From Sphingomonas sp. Leaf230 (lineage in GTDB: Bacteria; Pseudomonadota; Alphaproteobacteria; Sphingomonadales; Sphingomonadaceae), in NCBI RefSeq assembly GCF_001421745.1, contig NZ_LMKW01000008.1, positions 588,130 through 652,129 of the forward strand: 64,000 bases of DNA. The letters run 5' to 3'. How positions within the stretch are numbered: position 1 is the first letter of the stretch; each line of letters begins with the position of its first letter. Under the pieces are notes generated by a model, which made no database searches, was not told the origin of the DNA, and saw only the letters and a list, made by a program, of their open reading frames with translations. The position numbers and the translations under genes are program-made. Shown in pieces: positions 26,096 to 35,456 of this stretch.

Positions 26096-28129
26096 ATGAA
26101 GATCATGCTCTCCGCCAGCCTCGCCGTGCTCGCCTTTGCGAGTGCCCCTGCCGCCGCCCGGCAACTCACCATCGACGACGTGACGATGCTCAGCCGCGTC
26201 GGTGCGCCGACCGCGTCGCAGGACGGGCATTGGCTCGTCTGGGCGCAGCGCGAGACCGATCTCGCGGCGGACAAGGGGCGCTACGATCTCTGGCGGCTCG
26301 ACTTGAGCAAGCCGGGCGCGACGCCGGTGAAGCTGCTCGCCGATCCGCAGGTCAACGAGAACGACCCGCAGATCGTCGGTTCGACCGTGTATTTTACATC
26401 GGACAAGGGCGGCGAAGATGCGGTCTGGTCGGTGCCCGTCACTGGCGGCACGTCGCGGCGCGTCACCAGCTTCAAGGGCGGGTTCAGCGGCTTCAAGGTC
26501 GCGCCGACCGGCGACAAGCTGCTCGTCTGGGCGGATCGCAAGCCGGGCGCGCCGAGCCTCGAGCCGGCGATGGTGAAGAAGGATCCCAACGCGGGCGCCG
26601 GGCGGACGTACGACCAGCTGTTCGTGCGGCATTGGGATACGTGGGCGGACGGCACGCGCTCGCAACTGTTCGTGTTGCCGCTGACCGCCGCGGGTGCGAC
26701 CGGCAACGGCGTTCCGCTGGTTGGCGCGCTGGTCGGCGATACGCCGTCCAAGCCTTATGGCGGCGGTGAGGAAATCTCGTGGAGCCCGGACGGCCGCACT
26801 GTCTATTTCGCGCTGCGCGAAGCCGGCCGGATCGAGGCGCTGTCGACCAATCTCGACATCTTCTCGGTGCCCGCGGACGGCTCGGCGGCACCGGTCAACC
26901 TGACCGCGGGGAACAAGGCGACCGACAACCTTCCGACGGTATCGCCCGACGGTCGCACCCTCGCCTATTTCGCGATGCGCCGGCCGGGGTTCGAGGCGGA
27001 TCGCCAGGTGCTGACGCTGCGCGATATCGCCAGCGGCAAGACGGTGTCGCTGACCGAGCGCTGGGACCGGTCGGTTGGCTCGATCACATGGGCGCCGGAC
27101 TCGAAGTCGCTCTACGTGACGGCGGACGACACGCAGGAGACGCCGCTGTTCCGTGTCGATGCGACGAGCGGCGCGGTGACGCGGCTGACGCAGGAGGGGC
27201 ATGTCAGCGCGGTCGCGATCACGCCGCGGGGGCCTGTGGTGGCGATCGACAGCCTCACCGCACCCGCCGATTTCTACCGTGTCGCGGGCACCGGCACACC
27301 GCAGCGGCTGACGCAGGTCAACGCCGCCAAGCTCGCCGGGATCGACATGCCGACGGTCACGCGGTTCAACTTCAAGGGCGCTAACGCGGACACCGTCTGG
27401 GGCTATGCCGTCAAACCGTACGGCTCCACGGGGAAGGTCCCGGTTGCCTACATGGTCCACGGGGGCCCGCAGGGATCGAGCAACAACAGCTGGTCGTATC
27501 GCTGGAACCCCGCGGTGTTCGCCGGCGCGGGCTACGGCTTGGTCGCGGTCGATTTTCATGGGTCGACCGGCTACGGGCAGGGCTTCACCGACGCGATCAG
27601 CAACAACTGGGGCGGCTGGCCGCTCGAGGATCTGAAGAAGGGGCTGGCTGCCGCGACCGACAAGTTCGCGTGGCTCGATGCCGACAATGCGTGTGCGCTC
27701 GGTGCGTCGTACGGCGGCTATATGATGAACTGGATCGAGGGGCAGTGGCCCGATCGCTTCAAGTGCATTGTCCAGCATGACGGCGTGTTCGACGCGCGTG
27801 CGATGGCGTACGAGACCGAGGAGCTCTGGTTCGACGAATGGGAGCATGGCGGGAAAGCCTATTACGAGGACCCGCAGGCGTTCGAGAAATGGAACCCGGT
27901 CAATTACGTGGCGAAGTGGAAGACGCCGATGCTGGTGATCACCGGCGAAAAGGACTTCCGCATTCCGTACACGCAGGGGCTGGCGACGTTCACCGCGTTG
28001 CAGCGACGCGGGATCCCGTCGCGGTTGCTGGTGAACCCGGGGGAGAACCACTGGGTGCTGAAGCCGAAGAACTCGCGGCAATGGTATGGAGAAGTGCTGG
28101 GCTGGATGGGGAAGTGGACGGCTAAGTAG
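26096..28129 (+). CDS. S9-family (DPP5-like) secreted peptidase
   Basis: This is a 677-residue prolyl-oligopeptidase-type serine peptidase. The signal peptide ends about A-P-A-A-A-R (residue 22). An N-terminal beta-propeller with W-S-P-D-G-R / S-P-D-G-R repeats covers about 30-400. The alpha/beta-hydrolase catalytic domain (about 430-677) has Ser538 in G-A-S-Y-G-G-Y, Asp620 in G-E-K-D-F-R and His652 in G-E-N-H-W. It likely trims dipeptides in the periplasm. It is divergent from the trypsin-like protease, so the two may be coordinately used. Confidence 0.93.
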   Translation: MKIMLSASLAVLAFASAPAAARQLTIDDVTMLSRVGAPTASQDGHWLVWAQRETDLAADKGRYDLWRLDLSKPGATPVKLLADPQVNENDPQIVGSTVYFTSDKGGEDAVWSVPVTGGTSRRVTSFKGGFSGFKVAPTGDKLLVWADRKPGAPSLEPAMVKKDPNAGAGRTYDQLFVRHWDTWADGTRSQLFVLPLTAAGATGNGVPLVGALVGDTPSKPYGGGEEISWSPDGRTVYFALREAGRIEALSTNLDIFSVPADGSAAPVNLTAGNKATDNLPTVSPDGRTLAYFAMRRPGFEADRQVLTLRDIASGKTVSLTERWDRSVGSITWAPDSKSLYVTADDTQETPLFRVDATSGAVTRLTQEGHVSAVAITPRGPVVAIDSLTAPADFYRVAGTGTPQRLTQVNAAKLAGIDMPTVTRFNFKGANADTVWGYAVKPYGSTGKVPVAYMVHGGPQGSSNNSWSYRWNPAVFAGAGYGLVAVDFHGSTGYGQGFTDAISNNWGGWPLEDLKKGLAAATDKFAWLDADNACALGASYGGYMMNWIEGQWPDRFKCIVQHDGVFDARAMAYETEELWFDEWEHGGKAYYEDPQAFEKWNPVNYVAKWKTPMLVITGEKDFRIPYTQGLATFTALQRRGIPSRLLVNPGENHWVLKPKNSRQWYGEVLGWMGKWTAK

Positions 28130-28174
28130 GGGCTGCCTCTTTCCCTCCCGATACCGCCACCCCGACTAAATGAG

Positions 28175-28282
28175 CACCACCCCGGCGAAGGCCGGGGCCC
28201 AATTGGAGAGGTCGCAGTAACGAGGGGCTATCCGCCGTTACCTCTGTTCCCCAATTGGGCTCCGGCCTTCGCCGGGGTGGTG
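28175..28282. repeat. Dispersed inverted repeat, family B (caccccggc...caattgg)
   Basis: Arms CACCACCCCGGCGAAGGCCG and its complement flank CCAATTGG-like inner boxes. Related copies lie at 40078-40184 and 57063-57172. Confidence 0.88.
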
Positions 28283-28320
28283 TTTTATGGTAGTAGCGTC
28301 TTGTAACCAGGCGCGACTTG

Positions 28321-28372
28321 TTTCCCCGCGAAGGCGGGGACCCAGACTGGGCTCCCGCCTTCGCGGGAGAAC
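28321..28372. repeat. Inverted repeat, family I (cccgcgaaggcgggga)
   Basis: Two CCCGCGAAGGCGGG-type hairpins in inverted orientation lie about 10 bp apart, between the S9 peptidase and the DUF808 gene. Together with the family B copy they fill the 271-bp convergent gap. Confidence 0.8.
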
Positions 28373-28400
28373 AAGGTTAGAGCGGACAACGCTCTCCCAG

Positions 28401-29336
28401 TCAGTGCGCCTTCGGCTTCTTCACCGCATGCAAGCCCAGCGCGATCGCGCCGCCCAGGATCAGCCCGACGATCCCCGAGAAGAACGCGTTCATCACCCAG
28501 TTCACCGCGCCCTTGGCGAACGGCACCGCATGCGAAGCCGCCTCCGCCGTATCGTGGATCCAGTGCGGCAAAGTCGTGAACCCGAACTCCTCGATCCCGT
28601 GGACGATGATCTGGCCGCCGACCCACACCATCGCCGCCGTGCCGATCACCGACAGCGCCGACATGACGATCGGCATGCCTTTGACCAGCCCACACCCGAT
28701 CGCCTGCACGACCGCGCTGCTGCGCTGCGCCAGATGCAGTCCGATATCGTCCATCTTCACGATCAGCGCGACCACGCCGTAGACGCCGATCGTGATGACG
28801 ATCCCGACCAGTGCCAGCACGATCGCCTGCTCCCAGATCGGCTTGGTCGCGACGTCCGACAGCGCGATCACCATGATCTCGGCGGACAGGATGAAATCGG
28901 TGCGGATCGCGCCCGAGACCTTCTGTGCTTCGAGCGTCGCGGCATCGACCGGCTCGGCGACGACCTCCTCGGCATGACCGCCGCCAAACGCCTCGAGGAT
29001 CTTCTCCGCGCCCTCGAAGCACAGATACGTACCGCCGATCATCAGCAACGGCGTCAGCAGCCACGGTGCGAACGCGCTCAACGCCAGCGCGGCGGGCAGG
29101 ATGAAGACCAGCTTGTTGCGGAACGAGCCGAGCGCAATCTTGCCGATCATCGGCAGTTCGCGCTTGGGTTCGAACCCGACCATGTAGCGCGGCGTCACTG
29201 CGGCATCGTCGACCACCACGCCGATCGCCTTGCTGCCCGCCTTCCCGGTGGTCGCGGCGATATCGTCGAGGCTGGCGGCGGCGAGCTTGGTGATCCCGGC
29301 AATGTCGTCGAGCAGTGCGACCAATCCTGTCGGCAT
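28401..29336 (-). CDS. DUF808 (YedI-like) inner-membrane protein
   Basis: This is a 311-residue membrane protein. The start M-P-T-G-L-V-A-L-L-D-D-I-A and the later S-K-A-I-G-V-V-V-D-D-A-A-V-T-P are hallmarks of the DUF808/YedI family. About eight hydrophobic helices follow, with K-K-P-K-A-H at the end. The function is unknown. ATG 29336 gives the usual family length and follows AAGGACACC. Confidence 0.9.
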   Translation of the reverse strand: MPTGLVALLDDIAGITKLAAASLDDIAATTGKAGSKAIGVVVDDAAVTPRYMVGFEPKRELPMIGKIALGSFRNKLVFILPAALALSAFAPWLLTPLLMIGGTYLCFEGAEKILEAFGGGHAEEVVAEPVDAATLEAQKVSGAIRTDFILSAEIMVIALSDVATKPIWEQAIVLALVGIVITIGVYGVVALIVKMDDIGLHLAQRSSAVVQAIGCGLVKGMPIVMSALSVIGTAAMVWVGGQIIVHGIEEFGFTTLPHWIHDTAEAASHAVPFAKGAVNWVMNAFFSGIVGLILGGAIALGLHAVKKPKAH

Positions 29337-29469
29337 CGATGGTGTCCTTCGCGTAAGTATCGGCGCTGGGTAACGTGACAGGATTGTCATGCAACGGCTT
29401 TCGCACTTGCGGTAGTGCGTGGCGGGCGGAATGGTTGCAGCCGACGCGACCCAAGCGACAGGACGGATC

Positions 29470-30492
29470 ATGACCCCCTTCCCGAACGACGACTTCATCA
29501 CGAACCTGCCAAAGGCCGAACTCCACCTCCATATCGAGGGCAGCCTAGAACCCGAGCTCATGTTCGCGCTGGCCGAACGCAACAAGGTCGCGATCCCGTT
29601 CAAGAGCGTCGAGGACGTCCGCGCGGCCTACAGCTTCACCAATCTCCAGACCTTCCTCGACATCTACTACGCTGGCGCCGCGGTGCTCCAGACCGAGGAG
29701 GACTTCCGCGATCTGGCGGTCGCCTATTTCGACCGCGTCGCGCAGGACGGCGTAGTCCATGCCGAAATCTTCTTTGATCCGCAGACTCACACGCACCGCG
29801 GCATTCCGTTCGACGTCGTCGCGCGCGGTCTGTTCGCGGGGATCGACGAGGCGCAGGAGAAGCACGGCATGTCGGTCGGCCTCATCATGAGTTTCCTGCG
29901 CCATCTCGATGAGGAGGACGCGTTCAAGACGTTCGCGCAGGCCGAGCCGTGGCTCGACCAGTTCATCGGCGTCGGGCTCGATTCGTCCGAGGTCGGCCAT
30001 CCGCCCTCGAAGTTCGCGCGCGTGTTCGCGGCGTCGGCGGATGCCGGGCTAATGCTATGCGCGCATGCCGGCGAGGAGGGGCCGCCCGCCTATATCCACG
30101 AGGCGCTCGATATCCTCCAAGTCGACCGCATCGACCACGGCAACCGCGCGCTCGAGGATCCGGCGCTGGTCGCGCGACTGGCACGCGATGCGATGACGCT
30201 GACCGTGTGCCCGTTGTCCAACGTCGCGCTGCGCAACGTCGACAAACTGGAGAATCATCCGATCGACCGGATGCTCGATCTCGGCCTGCGCGCGACGATC
30301 CATTCGGACGATCCGGCGTATTTCGGTGGCTATATCGGCGAGAATTTTCGCCAGACCGTCCGTGCGAAGAATTTGTCGCGCGAGCAGGTCGTGACGCTCG
30401 CCCGCAACAGCTTCCTCGGCAGTTTCCTCGACGACGACGCGCTCAGCGGACACCTCGCGACGCTCGACGCCTATGTGAAGGCGCATCCGTGA
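29470..30492 (+). CDS. add: Adenosine deaminase family enzyme
   Basis: This is a 340-residue zinc amidohydrolase that deaminates adenosine (or adenine; the two subfamilies are hard to separate by eye). H19-x-H21 in K-A-E-L-H-L-H-I-E-G-S binds metal. H-A-G-E-E supplies the catalytic His/Glu, and V-D-R-I-D-H-G and H-S-D-D-P complete the site. S-L-E-P-E-L-M near the start and the H-S-D-D-P-A-Y-F-G-G segment lean toward the adenine-deaminase-like branch. The stop overlaps the transporter start downstream. Confidence 0.9.
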   Translation: MTPFPNDDFITNLPKAELHLHIEGSLEPELMFALAERNKVAIPFKSVEDVRAAYSFTNLQTFLDIYYAGAAVLQTEEDFRDLAVAYFDRVAQDGVVHAEIFFDPQTHTHRGIPFDVVARGLFAGIDEAQEKHGMSVGLIMSFLRHLDEEDAFKTFAQAEPWLDQFIGVGLDSSEVGHPPSKFARVFAASADAGLMLCAHAGEEGPPAYIHEALDILQVDRIDHGNRALEDPALVARLARDAMTLTVCPLSNVALRNVDKLENHPIDRMLDLGLRATIHSDDPAYFGGYIGENFRQTVRAKNLSREQVVTLARNSFLGSFLDDDALSGHLATLDAYVKAHP

Positions 30493-31469
30493 TCGGACGT
30501 TTCCTCGCGGTCTTCGAGCCGTTCATCCTGATGCTGCTCGGCACCGTCGTGCTGGCGAGCCTGCTGCCCGCGCGCGGCGAGATTGCGACGATCGTCGGTT
30601 ACGCCGCCGATATCGGCATCGTCCTGCTGTTCTTCCTGCACGGCGCGAAACTGTCGCGCGAGGCGATCTGGGCGGGCCTGCGCAACTGGAAGCTGCATCT
30701 GGCGGTGCTGGCCGTCACGTTTATCGCCTTCCCGCTGTTCGGGCTCGGGCTGACCGCGCTGCCGTTCGTCACCGGGCCGCTCGCCGCCGGGTTGTTGTTC
30801 CTGACGCTGCTCCCCTCGACCGTGCAGTCGTCGATCGCCTTCACCGCGATCGCGCGCGGCAATGTCGCCGCGGCGGTGTGCAGCGCGTCGTTCTCGAACC
30901 TGCTCGGCATTCTCGTGACGCCGGCGCTGGTCGCGCTGCTGATGAACACTTCGGGCAGCGGCGGGATCTCGATCGAGAGTATCGAGGCGATCGTGCTACA
31001 ACTGCTGGTGCCGTTCGTCGCCGGGCATCTGTTGCGGCCTTGGATCGGTGCGTGGGTGACGCGCAACAAGAGCCTGCTGACGGTGGTCGATCGCGGTTCG
31101 ATCCTGCTGGTCGTCTACAGCGCGTTCGGTGCCGCGGTGGTCGAGGGGCTTTGGACCAAATTGTCGATCGGCGACCTGATCCTGATCGGGCTGTTGTGCG
31201 CCGCGCTGCTCGCCTTCGTGCTCGGGCTGACGTTTGCCGTTGCGCGGCTGATGAAGCTGCCCCGCGAGGATGCGATCGTGCTGCAATTCTGTGGTTCGAA
31301 GAAGAGCCTCGCGTCGGGCGTGCCGATGGCAGGCGTGCTGTTCCCGCCCGCGCAAGTCGGCGTGATCCTGCTGCCGCTGATGCTGTTCCACCAGTTGCAG
31401 CTGATCGCCTGCGCGGTGATCGCGCGCCGCTATGCCGAGTCCGCACCACGCGATATTGCTTCAGATTAA
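30489..31469 (+). CDS. Bile-acid:sodium-symporter-like (SBF/YfeH) transporter
   Basis: This is a 326-residue inner-membrane protein of about ten helices. F-F-L-H-G-A-K-L-S-R and L-P-S-T-V-Q-S-S-I-A-F-T match the YfeH/SBF-like family, and F-C-G-S-K-K-S-L-A-S-G matches its second half. GTG 30489 overlaps the deaminase stop (GTGA), so translation is coupled. The substrate is unknown. Coupling to a deaminase might suggest a purine-related solute, but YfeH-like proteins are widespread without that link. Confidence 0.9.
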   Translation: MIGRFLAVFEPFILMLLGTVVLASLLPARGEIATIVGYAADIGIVLLFFLHGAKLSREAIWAGLRNWKLHLAVLAVTFIAFPLFGLGLTALPFVTGPLAAGLLFLTLLPSTVQSSIAFTAIARGNVAAAVCSASFSNLLGILVTPALVALLMNTSGSGGISIESIEAIVLQLLVPFVAGHLLRPWIGAWVTRNKSLLTVVDRGSILLVVYSAFGAAVVEGLWTKLSIGDLILIGLLCAALLAFVLGLTFAVARLMKLPREDAIVLQFCGSKKSLASGVPMAGVLFPPAQVGVILLPLMLFHQLQLIACAVIARRYAESAPRDIASD

Positions 31470-31548
31470 TATGGTAACCCGCTGCGGGTATTTGCTTTGT
31501 TCCGCCGGGGGTTGCATGATCGAGGCTCGATAGGAGAGTTTCGGGTAG

Positions 31549-33705
31549 ATGAGCGCGTCGAGCGATATTGCCGGTTCCACCGATGGCGTGGGGCTGGACC
31601 TCAATGCGTGCGACCGCGAGCCGATCCACATTCCCGGTGCGATCCAGCCGCATGGCCTGCTGCTCGTCGCCGATGCAGCCAGTCTGACCGTCGTCGCGGG
31701 CGCGGGCGACCTCGAGACTCGCCTGACTCCCGACTGGCTCGGCAGCGACCTGTCGGCGCTGTTGGCGCAGGACATCGATGCGACACTCACGGCCAATGAC
31801 ACGGTCGCCGGCGTGGCGCTTGCCGGACTGCCGGTAGCGGGCCTGACCGAACGGTTCGACGTCACCCTTCACCGCACCGCCGATCACGTCCTCGTCGAAC
31901 TCGAACCCGTCGAAGCGGAGCCGGTCACTGCGGCCGGCATGCTCGGCCGGCTCAACGCGATGGCGATGACGTTCGAGCGCGCGAGCAACCTCCAGGCGTT
32001 GTGCGAGCGCGCCGCGACCGCGTTCCGCCAGTTGACGGGTTTCGACCGCGTCATGGTCTATCGCTTCCTCGACGACGAGGCGGGCCGCGTGATGGCCGAG
32101 GACAAGGCGACGGGGCTCGGCACCTTCCTCAATCACCATTTCCCCGCGTCGGACATCCCGAAACAGGCGCGTGCGCTGTACGTGCGCAACCGGACGCGAA
32201 CGATCCCGATGATCGATTACGCGCCCGCGGTGCTGCGCCCGACCGGGTTCGAGACGCTCGACCTGAGCGACGTGGCGCTGCGCAGCGTGTCGCCGATCCA
32301 TCTGCGCTATCTCGCCAACATGGGCGTGGCGGCGTCGGCGTCGATCTCGATCGTCAAGGACGGGCTGCTCTGGGGCCTGATCGCCTGCCATCACGGTACG
32401 CCGAAGGGCCTCACCCCCGACATCCGCGCGGCGTCGGCGACGCTGGCCAGTGGGCTCGCGCGCCAGATTCGCGCGAAGGAAGAGGCGGAGACGTACCGCG
32501 AACGGCTGCGGCTGCGCGCGGCGGAGGATGCGGTCATCCCCAAGCTCGCGACCGAACCGGCGCCGCGCAGCATCGTCGCCGCGCTGCGCGACGATCTCCG
32601 GCGGATGCTCGACGGCGACGGCTTCGCCTATGTCGAGGGCACGATCGTCGACACCGACGGGCCGTGTCCCGGCAAGGACGACATTCTCGATCTCGCCGCA
32701 TGGGCCCGCACGAGGGGCGTGATCGAGCCGTTCACGACGCATGAACTGTCGGCACTGTTGCCCCGCGCCGAGGCTTACCGTGCGCAGGCGAGCGGCTTGC
32801 TCGCGCTGCCGCTGGTCGACGAGGGAGCGGTGCTGTTGTGGTTTCGTGCCGAGCAGATCGAAGAGGTCGAATGGGCCGGCAATCCGCACAAGGCGGTGTC
32901 GGTCGATCCCAATGCGGTGCTGACCCCGCGCGCGTCGTTCGAGTCGTGGACGCAGGCAGTCAGTGGTCGATCGCGGCGCTGGACGCGGGAAGAGATCGAA
33001 GCGGCGCACCGCCTGCGCCGTGCGTTCCACGACGCGCATATCAACCAGCGCCTGCGACTGCTCAACGCCGACCTGCAGCGGACGCTAGCTGACAAGGATG
33101 CGTTGATTGCGCAGAAGGACGTCCTGATGAAGGAGGTCAATCACCGCGTGCAGAACAGCTTGCAACTGGTCGCGGCGTTCCTGTCCCTTCAGGCAAAATC
33201 ATCCGACGACGCGAAGGTGAAGGAGCATCTCGCCGAGGCACAGGCCAGGCTCGCCGCGGTCGCCCTGGTGCATCGTCGGCTGTACCGCGACGACCAGGTC
33301 GAGTCGGTCGACCTGTCGCGCTATATCGAGGAACTCACGGGCGACATGCAGACGTCGCTCGGAGAGGACTGGGCGGCGCAGATGACGCTCGATCTCGCCC
33401 CCGTGCTCGTCGCCACCGATCGCGCGGTGAACATCGGGCTGGTGCTGACCGAACTCGTCATCAACGCGAGCAAATACGCCTATCGCGGCGATGCCGGCCC
33501 GATCCACATCATCCTCGAACAGCATCGCAACCGGCTGCGCCTGATCGTCGCGGACCAGGGCGTTGGCAAGTCGGGGACGCGGATCGGCTTCGGCAGCCGG
33601 ATGATGAACGCCATCGTCGCCGGGCTGTCGGGCACGATCGAGCAGGACGACAACATGCCCGGCTTGCGCGTGATCCTGACAGCGCCCGTCGACGACGCCC
33701 GCTGA
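31549..33705 (+). CDS. bphP: Bacteriophytochrome HisKA_2 sensor kinase
   Basis: This is a 718-residue red/far-red photoreceptor kinase. The PAS domain carries Cys21 in N-A-C-D-R-E-P-I-H-I-P-G, the biliverdin-attachment site. The GAF domain has P-A-S-D-I-P with Asp202 and V-H/C-H-H-type contacts (I-A-C-H-H). The PHY tongue has P-R-A-S-F-E-S-W. The kinase is of HisKA_2/HWE type, with His532 in E-V-N-H-R-V-Q-N-S-L-Q and an HATPase ending in G-L-R-V-I-L. No heme-oxygenase gene is next to it, so biliverdin must come from a gene elsewhere. No receiver gene is adjacent either. Confidence 0.95.
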   Translation: MSASSDIAGSTDGVGLDLNACDREPIHIPGAIQPHGLLLVADAASLTVVAGAGDLETRLTPDWLGSDLSALLAQDIDATLTANDTVAGVALAGLPVAGLTERFDVTLHRTADHVLVELEPVEAEPVTAAGMLGRLNAMAMTFERASNLQALCERAATAFRQLTGFDRVMVYRFLDDEAGRVMAEDKATGLGTFLNHHFPASDIPKQARALYVRNRTRTIPMIDYAPAVLRPTGFETLDLSDVALRSVSPIHLRYLANMGVAASASISIVKDGLLWGLIACHHGTPKGLTPDIRAASATLASGLARQIRAKEEAETYRERLRLRAAEDAVIPKLATEPAPRSIVAALRDDLRRMLDGDGFAYVEGTIVDTDGPCPGKDDILDLAAWARTRGVIEPFTTHELSALLPRAEAYRAQASGLLALPLVDEGAVLLWFRAEQIEEVEWAGNPHKAVSVDPNAVLTPRASFESWTQAVSGRSRRWTREEIEAAHRLRRAFHDAHINQRLRLLNADLQRTLADKDALIAQKDVLMKEVNHRVQNSLQLVAAFLSLQAKSSDDAKVKEHLAEAQARLAAVALVHRRLYRDDQVESVDLSRYIEELTGDMQTSLGEDWAAQMTLDLAPVLVATDRAVNIGLVLTELVINASKYAYRGDAGPIHIILEQHRNRLRLIVADQGVGKSGTRIGFGSRMMNAIVAGLSGTIEQDDNMPGLRVILTAPVDDAR

Positions 33706-33976
33706 CATCCAGGGGACACAGTCCCGGCTCGCGCGGCAGCGACTAGAGCAACCGCAATGACCGGGCGGCGACCAACAAACCGAGAGAACTGCTATTAACA
33801 AAAAACGGCCCAAGATGTGCCACTTGTCGATCAAATTCGCTGATGCAGCCGGTCCGGATCGCGCTGAGGGTCGCGCGCGCTCGGCGTTGACGGACACGGA
33901 TCGGAACGGGCGTCATCCGCCCACGTTTCAGGGCGATAGCGTCCCGTCGGCGCATCCTCCCGAGAAGGACATCATC
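33706..33976. other. Non-coding gap before the amidohydrolase
   Basis: Short in-frame codons extend upstream of the amidohydrolase start but encode no signal peptide, so they are read as leader. No hairpin or promoter stands out. Confidence 0.4.
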
Positions 33977-35323
33977 GTGCGCCGAACCAAAATCTCCGCT
34001 CGCCTCTACACGATCGCCCTTGCGGCATCGGCCCTCACCGCCGGATCCGCTACCGCGCAGACGATCGCGCTGACCGGTGTCCGGTTGATCGACGGGCGCG
34101 GCGGCGTACCGGTGGACGACGCGACCATCGTAATCGCAAACGGACGGATCGTCGCGGCGGGCAAGGTCGCGGTGCCGGCGGGCGCGGAACGACGCGACTA
34201 TCGAGGGCGCACCGTGATGCCCGGCCTCGTCTCGGACCACAGTCACGTCGGACAGGTGAGCGGCACCGAGACGGGCGCGAAGAACTACACGCGCGCCAAC
34301 ATCGTCGCGCAGCTTGCCCAGTATCGCCGCTACGGCGTGACGACGGTGACGGCGCTCGGCAATAACGGCCCGGCGTTCGTCGGGATACGCGCCGACGCAC
34401 ATGCCGGACGGATCGACGGCGCGGACCTGTTCGGCGTGATGCAGGGGATCGGCGTCCCCAATGGCGCGCCACCGCAGGCGATGCTCAAGGTCGGGCCGGC
34501 CCAGTTGTTCCGCCCCTCGACGCCCGAGGAAGCCCGCAAGGCGGTCGCGATGATGGCCGCCGAAAAGACCGATCTCGTGAAACTGTGGCTCGACGATTTC
34601 GGCGGCAGCGTACCGGTCAAGATGAGCCCGGCCATCTACCGCGCAGTGATCGCCGAGGCGCACGCGCGCGGGCTGCGCGTGGCGGCGCATATCCACGATC
34701 TCGCCGATGCGGAGGCGATCGTCGCGGCGGGTGCGGACATCATCGCGCACGGTATCCGTGATACGCCGGTGCCCCCTGCGTTCGTCGCGACGCTGAAGGC
34801 GAAGGGCATCTGGTACATCCCGACGCTGCAACTCGACGAAGCGACGTTCGCCTGGGCCGATCGCGCACCGTGGACGCAGACGCCGTTCGCCCGCGCCGCG
34901 CTGTCGCCTGCCCTCGCACAACAGGTCGACGATCCGGCGTGGCGTGCCAAGATACTGGCCGATCCGAAGACGGCCGATGCGCGGAAATCGCTGGCGATGA
35001 ACCTGCGTAACCTGAAGACGCTGTACGACGCCGGCGTGAAGATCGGGTTCGGCACGGACAGTGGAGCAAGTGCAGTGCGCGTGCCCGGCATCGCCGAACA
35101 TCGTGAGCTGGCACTGATGGTCGAGGCGGGGCTGACGCCCGAGCAAGCCTTGCGGGTTGCGACGGCTGCGGGTGCGGACCTGCTCGGATTGCGCGATCGC
35201 GGCGTGATCGTGGCCGGAACGCGCGCCGATTTGCTGGTCGTCGATGGCGATCCCTCCCGCTCGATCGCCGACGTCGACAAGGTCGTGGAAACCTGGGTCG
35301 CAGGACGCGCTGCGCCATTCTGA
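33977..35323 (+). CDS. Secreted metal-dependent amidohydrolase
   Basis: This is a 448-residue amidohydrolase-superfamily enzyme. The signal peptide ends about G-S-A-T-A-Q (residue 25). H-x-H occurs in S-D-H-S-H-V-G, the bridging Lys is in L-V-K-L-W, further His lie in A-A-H-I-H-D and I-A-H-G-I, and Asp is in F-G-T-D-S-G. All metal and base residues are therefore present. GTG 33977 follows AAGGA by seven bases and gives the exact signal-peptide start. The substrate is unknown; the family includes imidazolonepropionase-like and organophosphate-acid-type enzymes. Confidence 0.88.
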   Translation: MRRTKISARLYTIALAASALTAGSATAQTIALTGVRLIDGRGGVPVDDATIVIANGRIVAAGKVAVPAGAERRDYRGRTVMPGLVSDHSHVGQVSGTETGAKNYTRANIVAQLAQYRRYGVTTVTALGNNGPAFVGIRADAHAGRIDGADLFGVMQGIGVPNGAPPQAMLKVGPAQLFRPSTPEEARKAVAMMAAEKTDLVKLWLDDFGGSVPVKMSPAIYRAVIAEAHARGLRVAAHIHDLADAEAIVAAGADIIAHGIRDTPVPPAFVATLKAKGIWYIPTLQLDEATFAWADRAPWTQTPFARAALSPALAQQVDDPAWRAKILADPKTADARKSLAMNLRNLKTLYDAGVKIGFGTDSGASAVRVPGIAEHRELALMVEAGLTPEQALRVATAAGADLLGLRDRGVIVAGTRADLLVVDGDPSRSIADVDKVVETWVAGRAAPF

Positions 35324-35456
35324 TACGACGGAGAGCGACTTCGGCGGCAGAAAACACGTGTGAAAAGCGCTGGTTACACGGGCTTGCGGGAACGGAAAGC
35401 CGATCACGCGGTTCTATGCGGCGAGTGGGGGCACTCGAAACAGGATACCATACCGC

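Noticed and set aside
26096..28129. S9 peptidase as a lasso-peptide isopeptidase with the sigma/FecR/receptor genes
   Set aside because: Such clusters carry B and C maturation genes and a precursor gene. None is present, and the catalytic region matches DPP5-like peptidases.
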